From Chrysochromulina parva (lineage: Eukaryota; Haptophyta; Prymnesiales; Chrysochromulinaceae), in assembly GCA_002887195.1 (NCBI GenBank), contig PJAB01000831.1, forward strand, positions 1 to 20,077: DNA of 20,077 bases, read 5' to 3'. The position numbers and the translations under genes were made by a program. Numbering within the stretch: position 1 is the first letter of the stretch; the number at the start of each line of letters is the position of its first letter. Below, one piece after another: positions 7,188-14,899 of this stretch. The notes beneath the pieces are model-generated. The model did no database searches. It had not been told where the DNA came from and saw only the letters and a list, made by a program, of their open reading frames with translations.

Positions 7188-7776
7188 GCGAGCCGTCAGC
7201 GAGCCGTTACGAGCCTTTCTCTTGTGTGCTGCTGCTTCAGGGCGCTGCCGGGCAGGTGCCTGGCATGCGTATGGCCGGAGCGGATACAGATGCGCGCTTT
7301 CCACACGTGTTGGATCCGACCGTTACGTGTTGGATCCGACCGTTACGTGTTGGATCCGGCCATCTCTTTGTTGCAAACACTTGTGGCACCGCACTGAGCC
7401 ACTGCCGGTAGGAAGTGAAACGTGCCGTAGACGTGCTGCATGGGGGGGGAGCAAGGAGAGGAGGCGCGGGGACGCCGCCATGGACTCCATATTGTTCAAC
7501 AGTAGCACGGGGCTGCTCGTTGACGATGACGTACCGAACAGTGTAAACACCACAGTATTGAGTGTTGTGGTGTGTCAAGTAGCCGTGTGAACGCGTGTAT
7601 CACTACACAGGTAAAAGCCGTCTGCATGTCATATCACTTGAGTCCACCGATCACGGCGCCTCTTCACACCGCGTCATTTCCCCACGAAGAATTTGCAACA
7701 AAGATTCAGAGCCGAGGTCGTTCCGATTTTGGAACAGGGGCCGTCAAGCTCTTCTCCTTCGAACTCTCAATAGGGC
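7188..7776. other. Intergenic spacer, 589 bp, with a 20-bp tandem repeat and a small inverted repeat
   Basis: No convincing coding frame is present. It holds the 20-bp repeat at 7305-7359 and an 8-bp perfect inverted repeat, ACACCACA at 7547-7554 with TGTGGTGT at 7566-7573. It includes the 3' end of the Aha1-domain gene and the upstream region of the next gene. Confidence 0.5.
7305..7359. repeat. 20-bp tandem repeat, 2.75 copies
   Basis: The unit ACGTGTTGGATCCGACCGTT occurs exactly twice, followed by 15 bases of a third copy that ends at GGATCC before diverging. Confidence 0.95.
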
Positions 7777-8064
7777 ATGATTGATTACAACCTCCGCGCC
7801 CAAGTAGCGGCCGCGACCAATGCGCAAGAGGCAGGACGGACGATGGCTGCAGTCGACGAGGGCTGCAGGCCGCAGCAGGCTGCCGTATCGGCGGCTGATA
7901 CGGCGGCGGCGGCGGCCCAACTCGAAGGCGGCGACGCTGCATGGTGGGCGACGACGGATGCGTGGGGGACGACGGAAGCTTGGGGAACCATGCGGCGGAG
8001 GTCAAAGCTGCCCGAGCGGATGCCACCCACAAACGATCCTCGCAAGAAGCCCAAGCATGGGCAC

Positions 8065-8104
<40 letters not shown>

Positions 8105-9444
8105 TCAAGCAAGAGGAGGAGGCCGACCAGCCGCTAGAGGCGGCGGTGCATGCGCCCCCGGCCCAACCGCCGCCTGGGGCAGCACTGGCATCCGACCTCG
8201 CGGCCACATACGCCCTTCACATTTTCAATCTTGGGGTCCAAGAGCTCACCGAGGGCGCGCGCGTGCGCGTGTGGTGGACCAAGGCGATGGCAGGTCATCT
8301 GGAGCGTTTCCAGTACGGTACGGTCACGGCTTTGGGCCCACCCATGCTGCCGCGGCGCAAGCGTGCCCCCGGATGGCTCACCCGCAGCTTCGAAGTCACC
8401 TACGACCTAGTCCAGCCGTGTGGAGGTGAGGGTGGCAAGTTTGTGCATGATCTGGAGGAGGTACACGTCGAGCTGCTAGCTGGAGGCGGCGGCGGCGGCG
8501 GCGGTGGCAGTGGCGACGGCGGCGGCGTTGGTGGTGGTGGTAGCAGCGGCGGGGATGGCAGCAGCGGCGGTGGTGGTGATGGTTTGGGCAGCAGCGGCGG
8601 TGGTGGCGGCGGCGGCGGTGGCCGCGGCGATGGCGATGGCGGCTGCAGAGGCGGAGGCGGCGAGAGTGAGCTGCCGACCAAACCGTCGAAGACCAGCAGG
8701 AAACCCACACCGTCGAAGGCCAGCAGGAATCCATCGTCCCGTGAAGGAGCGGCTTCCGTCTGTGGCGAGGCTGCTGCCCCGGCCGTCGCCGAGGCTGCGC
8801 CCGTGCTAGGCCTGGGCACGCGCGTTCTCGCGCGATTCTTGGCCTCACAGCCCAAAGGAGTACGGCGCAAGAAGGCAGGCGCGAATAAGTGGTGGCGCGG
8901 CACGATCGTGGCGGTGGGCGCAGGCGGCGTCACGTACGACGTCGAGTACGACGACAAGGTGGTCGAGCAGGGCGTGCAAGCACAATTCGTACAGCGGCTC
9001 GACGACGAGGCGGAGGAGGCTGAGGAGGAGGAAAAGGCGTACGAAGAGAAGGACGAGAAGTATGCGAAGGAGGAGGAGGACGTCAAGGACGAGGAGCAGT
9101 GGTCTGCGGAGGCCGAGCCGCCGCCCGAGGGCTCACTGCGCCTCGACGTCTTTCGCGCCATGTGCGCCGGCCACTCGACGCGTGCGACCATTTTCGACTA
9201 CGTGGCACGCCACGGCGAGTCGAACACGCGAGGTAAGAATGCGTGGTCGACCTATGGTGAGGGGAACTCGGTCGAGTTGCTGCGCGCCGACGTGCGACAA
9301 ACGCTGAGTCGCGAGCAGAAGAACCAACCTACGCCCCTTTGGTGGCGGTGGCATGATGCGGACAAGTACAGCCTCACTGCGAATGGCGAGGTAGCACGCG
9401 CGCGAGACAGAACGACACCTAAGGGGAAGTTGGACCAGCGCTGA
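7777..9444 (+). CDS. Chromatin-reader-like protein: polyQ, polyG, two Tudor-like barrels, acidic stretch, possible winged helix; 555 aa
   Basis: One frame runs from ATG 7777 to TGA 9442-9444. Visible order: Ala/Trp-rich N-terminus with a WATTDAW-GTTEAW duplication (about 56-70); basic patch and 12 consecutive Gln (98-109); first SH3/Tudor-like unit (about 159-234: GARVRVWWTKAM, QYGTVTAL, FEVTYDLV, FVHDLEEVHVELL); Gly-rich region (about 236-295); a Ser/Lys repeat (PSKTSRKP, PSKASRNP); second Tudor-like unit (about 346-410: GTRVLARFLA, WWRGTIVAV, VTYDVEYDD); an acidic Glu/Lys run (411-440); and a folded C-terminus (about 455-540) ending WRWHDADKYSLTANGE, which recalls winged-helix domains. Paired barrels that track a basic or acidic partner suggest a nuclear histone- or DNA-binding role, which is inferred. 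No enzyme motif is seen. A donor-like GGTAAGAAT at 9233 exists, but the sequence after it still reads as protein. Confidence 0.75.
8068..8103. repeat. Pure (CAG)12 triplet repeat
   Basis: There are twelve uninterrupted CAG codons, all encoding Gln in the plus-strand gene. No CAA interruptions are present, so length polymorphism is plausible. Confidence 0.97.
8484..8664. repeat. GGC/GGT-rich low-complexity tract encoding polyglycine
   Basis: The tract is dominated by GGC and GGT codons with AGC and GAT interruptions, encoding a flexible Gly/Ser/Asp linker between the two Tudor-like units. It creates a long Pro/His/Arg-rich open frame on the opposite strand that I treat as an artefact. Confidence 0.9.
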
Positions 9445-9866
9445 AACATCCGGCATGTCGAAAGGTTCGGAAGTCGTGTGCGCCTATACCTATCCCTAAC
9501 CTATCCCGCGCAAGCCTACCCGCTACCGGCTCTCCCGTCTCCACGACAGAGCGGGCCGGGTGGGGCCTGCGTGCCGTTGCGCGCGCGCTGAAAGACGGTA
9601 CGGCGAGCGACGACTATACGGTATACGCGCGGCCGGTACCCTCCGGGTCACATCCCCCGCGATCCCCGCCTCTTTTCACGATTCGATATTTCGATGTCGT
9701 GTTCGGCACATGGTAATTGGTATAGCTGTGCCGGTTCCCGGTAGCGTGTAGCATTGTGGCGAGTTTTTCTGGAAACACCGATTAAGAGCGCGAACCCGTC
9801 CCGACTCCACAATGCGATTTGCGGGTGCCGAGACCTCGTCCTCGACGAGCTCTTGTTATTCCGGCT
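9445..9866. other. Intergenic spacer between convergent genes, 422 bp
   Basis: No gene is seen. A short CCTAT/CCTAA-rich stretch at 9482-9507 is too irregular to be telomeric. Both flanking genes terminate here, so it should carry two 3' ends. I see no clear canonical polyadenylation signal. Confidence 0.5.
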
Positions 9867-11030
9867 CTAATGTTTCATCGGATCGAAGCCGTGCACTCGC
9901 TTGGCGTTGAGCACGTCGAGGCCTTTCCTGGGAAAGTTGTTTTGGCCATAGTCAGAGGTGTTCGCTCTCTCGTCGCCCCAGCCGCGGCCCCAGATAGGCA
10001 TCGGGACAGCGCGAGCCGGCAGCTGCTCCAGCTCCTGCATCTGGAAGATGCCGCCCGCGATCGAGGGTCCATTGCGGCCACGTTCTCCGGGGCGTGGCTT
10101 CAGCTCGATCGGATCTCCCTTGTAACTGGTGGGCTGCGGCCTGTGGAAATCCTCGCCGAAGATGCCGCCGGGCACGCTGCTCCCATTGTTGATCACGCCG
10201 CCGGTCACCTGAGCGACCCCCGCCCTAGGGAGTGACTCGCTCGGGACATTGGCCGCCACGAATCCTTTTTTGGGCGAACCTTTCGGAGGAGAGCGCGCAG
10301 CCGCTTCGAGAGCTGCTTGCTCGGCCCTGGGCACAGGGAGCAGTTGAGCGATGGGCGCGTCAGTACAAGACACGGTGAGTGAAGGTGCTGGACTCAGCCA
10401 GGTGTGGACTCAGCCAGGCTCATCAGTGTCGTTCGAGACTCGTGCCGGTCACTTGATGTTTTCGAACGAGAGCGAGTTCTCATGCGACTCGATGTTGGAC
10501 TTCCCAAAAAGCCCTGGGATGACCGGCTTTGTGTCGAAGCTTCCATGAATGGCGTGCAGAGCGAAGATTGGTCTTTCGGGCTGCAGCGCGCCTCGCAGGT
10601 CGGCAAGCACCGTCTCAAAGGAGAGCGTGCCATCAGCGGACGCCCACGCCCGGTACAGCCGCATCCCCTCGACTTGGTCGAAGCAGTTTCCGGTGCGCTG
10701 AATCATGAGCTTGAAGTGAAGCAGTGTCGCCGGCGGCGTCGTGGTAACGCCGGGCGCAAACACGCCGACGACTGCAATCCAGCAATCCTTGAGCGCGGTT
10801 GCCCACGTGCGACTCTTTCCCCTGATGCGCTCTTCAAGGCGATCGATCCAGCGCAACTTGAGCTCTTGCAAGGTGGGCGGCCGGTATGGCGGCGGTTCCA
10901 GCTGCATGTTCGCCATACCGACCGTCCCGGCGATTTTCCCAGCCCCAACATGAACCATCTTTCGATAGGAAAATGAAACGGAAAAAAGTTGATTGTCGAC
11001 CTCGAAAGTAAGCGACGAAGGGTCAGCCAT
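9867..11030 (-). CDS. Hypothetical two-exon protein with duplicated NGxS[VI]xGGIF motif, 345 aa
   Basis: Exon 1 is 11030-10453 and exon 2 is 10326-9867. Removing 10452-10327 joins AA to G as a Lys codon (ENIK-AEQAALEAAA). Both flanking frames are long and lie in compatible phase, and stop codons sit between them. Exon 1 is a folded-looking region with TLQELKLRWIDRLEERIRGK, DCWIAVVGVF, TLLHFKLMI and GMRLYRAWASADGTLSFETVLADL; the last resembles an EF-hand that has lost its leading Asp residues, and this is uncertain. Exon 2 is probably extended and carries NGSSVPGGIF (residues 240-249) and NGPSIAGGIF (278-287), 38 residues apart. The short extended anchors and degenerate EF-hand recall ciliary/microtubule-associated proteins, but I cannot assign a family. 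An alternative start is Met39 (MANMQLEPPPYRPP), at 10916. Confidence 0.68.
10327..10452 (-). other. Intron of the GGIF-motif gene (126 nt) with a 14-bp tandem repeat
   Basis: The donor is GTGACC; the acceptor TGCCCAG follows CTCAAC and a pyrimidine tract. TGGACTCAGCCAGG occurs twice on the plus strand (10387-10400 and 10404-10417). An alternative acceptor at a CTGAG within the repeat keeps the same phase and would add about 21 residues. Confidence 0.65.
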
Positions 11031-12017
11031 GATTCAAGTTCAAGTTCAAGTTCGAGAGCACATTCGATAGGCTTCCGTTAGGTTGTCTGTTGTTTACGAA
11101 GTAACTTGAACTTGAACTTCGAGTACCACCATGACGCTAGGCGTCACGCACACCCTCCCCCATGGGGGGTCGAGAGTGGGGCCGGCCCCCTGTCTTGTAC
11201 GCGGCATCGCGGGGCGGGTCGCGACGAGACCCACGCACGTGGACACGCAATTCAAAGCATTGATGAAGGTCTGGGCTCGCAACGGAAACCTCCCCAAACA
11301 TCCTCCCCGAACCCCCCACGACGAGGCGTAGGTAAGGCGTAGGTAGGGTTCGAAGCTTTGGGCGTGGGGAAGTGGGTGCAGTCTCTGCTCGACGAACCCG
11401 GAAGTACCCCTCTGGCCGTGTAGGCTGTTATTTAAGCGGTGCGGGATCCGGGGCTTCGCGTATTGGCTCTTACTTGTGTCTTGTGGGGGTTCCAAACGAA
11501 CCCGCCCAGGTCGCCACACCGACACGCCAGGACGCAGGGGGGGGCGTTCTACTGTCAGCCGGATGCGCGATCTAATTTGATCCTTACATCCTTTGTTGCC
11601 CGTATGCCCGAGCCCCGACGCCATTGCCCGACGCGTTAGGTACGGACCGGTGAGACAAAGACAAAACGTATCTGAACGGAGACAAAGTTGTCACCTTGTC
11701 TGTATTGTTTCGATTGGATTGCAATCAGATCCTCCGACCGCGCAACAGTCTCGCGGTCCGGTCGTCTTTGGCGCGGACCGTACGGTAGTCGGTACGCGGT
11801 ACCGGTAGCGGTCTACGCGATGCCCATCCACAACCAGCGGCGCTTGAAGGCAGTCAAACGCCGACTTACTTTTCAAGCGAAACCTTTAGAGGCCGTTACG
11901 TGCGAGGGCGCCGCGGGCGGTGGCCGGCGCGAGTATCCCGAGTTATGGTTTTGATATTCGTCAGTGCTCGTCACCCGGTAAGTCACCCGGCACATACAGC
12001 CACCCACCGGCCCGCCC
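11031..12017. other. Large spacer, 987 bp, with inverted repeats
   Basis: I cannot support a gene here. The longest frame (11624-11094, minus) has the Arg/Pro/Gly composition of a chance frame and no recognisable motif. Structures seen: a 17-bp inverted repeat (11036-11052 with 11103-11119), TGACGC-TAG-GCGTCA at 11132-11146, the 12-bp palindrome CCCCCATGGGGG at 11157-11168, and GGCGTAGGTA direct repeats at about 11325-11347. The right part (11640-11810) has CGGTAC-rich short repeats. Confidence 0.45.
11036..11119. repeat. Perfect 17-bp inverted repeat made of CAAGTT hexamers
   Basis: The left arm AAGTTCAAGTTCAAGTT (11036-11052) and the right arm AACTTGAACTTGAACTT (11103-11119) are exact reverse complements, separated by 50 bp. 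It starts 6 bp upstream of the ATG at 11030, so it could fall in that gene's 5' untranslated region or promoter. Confidence 0.93.
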
Positions 12018-13169
12018 TCAAATCGGGCCGTGAATCGGGCGAGGACATGAAATATCCCTCTTGGGCACATCCGCGGAGAAGATCTTGAGGGTCTGCCACG
12101 AGAAGGCGCGAGGAGCGGTGGCTGGCTTGCCCGCGGATTTCGCGTTGGCGCCGGGGGCGGTCGGCGCATGGCCCGGCGCAAAGAAACTCTTGGTCGGGGT
12201 GGCGGGGGGCGAGACGGCGTCCGAAATGGCGCCCGGCGCCAGCTGCGGCTGCGGCTGCGGCTCGTGCGGCTGCGGATGCGACTGCTGCTGCGGCGGCGTC
12301 GGCGGAGCTCGTGCCCGCCCCGCCATCGCGTCGGGCGGTGCCCCGGGGGCCTGCTGAAGCCCCTGCGGCCCCAAAGTCGTCATCCGCCATGAGAGCTGCC
12401 ACGACAGCCCGTTGCCAGCCGTAGGCGCCTTTGGCTGCTTGGGCTCCTTTTTGGACGTTTTGCCCGTCACGTCGGCGGCGCCATCGGCCATCGGGTTTCC
12501 TTCGGCCATAGGCTTGCCATCGGCCATCGGCTTCCCGCTCCTGATGCGCTTCGGCGTTTGGCTATCCGATGCGTCCTCTGCGCTCGCCATCGGCTCTCGC
12601 CTGACCTTGGCGAGCCACCTGTCGGAAGCGAGGGGCCGCTTCGCCTTCTTCAGGTGGTCGCGCGCGGGTGACCTCGTGTGGGTACCGCTGCTACTGCCGC
12701 CCTTGGGAATGACGCTGCCCACGGAGCGTAGCCCTTTGGAGTCGAGGAGCTCATTGCCGTTGGACGGGAGCCCCATCGCGAGGACGAAGCCGTCTATATC
12801 TGCACCCTCTGAGGAACTGTCTGAAGGATCATCAAGCACCACGTCGAGATCGGCGAGGTAGGCCGAGTCGGCGGTGAGCGCCTCGACGGCTGTGCGCAGC
12901 ACGGGGCCCACGCGAGCGGAGGACTCCAGTGCGTACAGCGGGCACTTCTCGTCAAGCGACTCCTCGAGGCTGGGCACAGCGTCGAGCGCCTCCTCGAGCG
13001 CCTCCTCGAACCCCTCCTCGAACGGTTTGACGGACGTTCCGAAAGCTTCGGATGTGCACGATGCTCCGGACGAGTCGGTCGCGCGGAGCTTGTCGCTCAT
13101 CATGATCCGGTAGCCGCTCTCCACGATGTCCTCCATTTCCGCCATGTCCTTGCTGTCCTCGAGCTTCAT
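12018..13169 (-). CDS. Disordered, probably nuclear protein with PMADG hexapeptide repeats, 383 aa
   Basis: The frame extends to 13220, but the first ATG is at 13169 (MKLEDSKDMAEMEDIVE), and I use that. TGA is at 12020-12018. The first ~140 residues are acidic and include EEGFEEALEEALDAV, a short duplicated helix. The middle is Ser-rich and basic (DHLKKAKRP, RWLAKVRREP, TPKRIRSGK), suggesting a nuclear localisation signal. Three tandem hexapeptides follow (KPMADG, KPMAEG, NPMADG). The C-terminal half is Pro/Gln/Ala-rich, with PQPHEPQPQPQ and two SWQ-containing islands, GLSWQLSWRM and AFSWQTLKIFS, which may be short binding motifs. I do not recognise a family. The length and low-complexity bias are consistent with a transcription or RNA-processing regulator, an inference only. 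The last ~15 residues could be replaced if a 3' intron exists. Confidence 0.6.
   Translation of the reverse strand: MKLEDSKDMAEMEDIVESGYRIMMSDKLRATDSSGASCTSEAFGTSVKPFEEGFEEALEEALDAVPSLEESLDEKCPLYALESSARVGPVLRTAVEALTADSAYLADLDVVLDDPSDSSSEGADIDGFVLAMGLPSNGNELLDSKGLRSVGSVIPKGGSSSGTHTRSPARDHLKKAKRPLASDRWLAKVRREPMASAEDASDSQTPKRIRSGKPMADGKPMAEGNPMADGAADVTGKTSKKEPKQPKAPTAGNGLSWQLSWRMTTLGPQGLQQAPGAPPDAMAGRARAPPTPPQQQSHPQPHEPQPQPQLAPGAISDAVSPPATPTKSFFAPGHAPTAPGANAKSAGKPATAPRAFSWQTLKIFSADVPKRDISCPRPIHGPI
12480..12533. repeat. 18-bp coding tandem repeat (three copies)
   Basis: GGCCATCGG(C/G)-type units with CCATCGG/CCATAGG variants are seen on the plus strand, encoding the K/N-PMA-D/E-G hexapeptides on the minus strand. 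Confidence 0.85.
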
Positions 13170-13331
13170 GACGTAAAGCGGAATCCTCTCTCGCTGAGTG
13201 CCCCCAGAACGTGGTCCCAAATATGGTTATGTTGAAATTTTTGTGGTTTCATTTTTCAACAAAACAATTTCATCTTCGCGGCGTAGGCTTACCGAATCCG
13301 ATTCACGCAGAGTGCCGTTCCGGGGCCCTGC

Positions 13332-14708
13332 GTGTGTGAGTGTGATGTGGTTTTGAGATTACGACCAGATAGGAGCACCAAGCGAGTACCGTCCCCGCGG
13401 CTCCCCCGGTGTCTTTTTACCGGTAAGGAGCGCGCACTCCTTTTCTTTCGCTCGGCTCTCGGCGCTAGTGGACGCTGCATCATTGATTCCGGCTGCCCGC
13501 CAGTCCGTCGATCTCTGTTGACTCGCGCAGGCTCACCTCCACTTGGGACCTCCATTGTAACGGAGTTCGGTGATTGCGTTAGCCAGCAGCAGGACTCGTA
13601 CCGCCTCATCATTTATGACATCGACAAGAGAACGTTTGTATTGGACACTGGCGTTCGCACCGACCATATGGCACAGCACACCGAACGCCACATCGCGCTG
13701 CTGCGCTCCGCCAGGCAGTACACGGTTGAGTTGACCGTTTACAGCGGTGGAGACCGTGCACAGACCATGGCCGGCCTGAATACAGATCTTCTCGGCTCCA
13801 ACTGGAAAGGTGCGTGTGGTAGGTGCGTGGATAGGGGTGGGTTCACGCAGCTTCGTGGCGACTTCGCTCTCCTCCAGCCACTTGCAAACGTACCGACGGC
13901 TCTTGCGCACGCCACGGGTGTCGGTTGCTTCGCAATGAGCGTCAACGACAAGAACGCCGATTGGCCTTATCTATTTCTTGCATGAAAGAATCCTGGATGG
14001 TCGAATTTCTGCCGACCGCCGGACGCTCTATCGGCTATGAATCGGCAGTTTGACGTGCTCACCTTACGCGTGGACGGCGCGAACGTCATCGGCATGCGGC
14101 TCGGGATGTGCAAGTATGGCTATAATAACGCCTTCTGTATACGGGTGCAAATGGATGGCTCACTCGTTACCCTTTCGAGCCTTCAATATCCATGCAATGA
14201 TCCGTTACTGAGACGCGGCATCGTAGCGGCATCGAGCAGTCGCGAGTGCAGTCGATGAGCCCAGCTTGGGCTACATGGTACGGGGCAGCCAGATGCGTGG
14301 CACGACGCCAACGACCCAACGTACCCGAGCTCAGACCTGCCCCAGGCGATGCGACTTGGCAAGGCTGCAATCTCGATTCTGAGCCGCAGAGGCACTGGGC
14401 GGCTCTCGCTCTCGCGGGCGTGTCATGAGGGGGAGAGGCCTGTCGACCATCATCAGATGCTGTGAACGTGAGCGTGCCACACGGCTTCGCTGAGGCTACG
14501 CTGATCCCTGCCTCTTACCACCGCAAACGTCTGGAGGCGTAAGGGAATAGTCATCGTCGAGTCGCGCCGAGCAGGGTTCCGGCATCATCTCGACATCAGG
14601 AGCGCCTCGGAATGGGGCCAAAAGCTGCCCTCGCTGGAGATGCAACGCGCAGGGCTGCTGTCTTTTGCCCTCGATCTGGGCGAGCGCGAGCTCCCCGCAT
14701 TGGTATGA
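13332..14708 (+). pseudogene. Broken coding-like stretch, no family recognised
   Basis: One frame (codons starting at multiples of 3) reads as plausible protein across 1.38 kb but is cut by TGA at 13983, 14256, 14460, 14466 and 14499. Protein-like pieces: SYRLIIYDIDKRTFVLDTGV (about 13599 on), FDVLTLRVDGANVIGMRLGM (about 14049 on), LPQAMRLGKAAISILSRRG (about 14337 on) and RSASEWGQKLPSLEMQRAG (about 14601 on). A coding-like tail in another frame, VNVSVPHGFAEATLIPASYH, overlaps the break at 14456-14542. No ATG opens the first piece. Codon use is visibly less GC-biased at third positions than in the flanking genes. Best reading: a degraded gene or element with stops and at least one frameshift. 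Alternatives are a multi-exon gene with short introns (GGTAAG at 13420, GTGCGT at 13810 and CTCCTCCAG at 13869-13877 look like splice sites) or, less likely, UGA recoding. Confidence 0.4.
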
Positions 14709-14899
14709 CGTATGTTAAGCGTACTCGGTATTGTTAAGTCTTTCGTCTTGCTACGTAGCGGCTTTCTACCATGCTTTCTACATTCTAGACGATTGACTCG
14801 AGTACGACGTACACACTGTTCAGTGACTCTGTCATCAGCGAGCGCACTTTGAAACCGTACGACGGAGTATGCGTCGCCGCGGGCCGCTCCCGCGCTCTC

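Noticed and set aside
8400..9191. Minus-strand Pro/Ser/His-rich frame opposite the polyglycine gene
   Set aside because: Its proline runs are simply the complement of the GGC/GGT tract. The sense strand has folded-domain signatures.
9233..9241. Consensus-like donor GGTAAGAAT in the Tudor-like gene
   Set aside because: The sequence after it keeps reading as protein (LWWRWHDADKYSLT) to a natural stop, and no matching acceptor is needed.
9482..9507. CCTAT/CCCTAA-like stretch resembling telomeric repeat
   Set aside because: The units are irregular and only about 25 bp long, and genes continue on both sides.
11094..11624. Minus-strand 176-aa frame in the large spacer
   Set aside because: Its composition is Arg/Pro/Gly-rich with no domain-like pattern, it overlaps equally open plus-strand frames, and it runs over palindromes and repeats.
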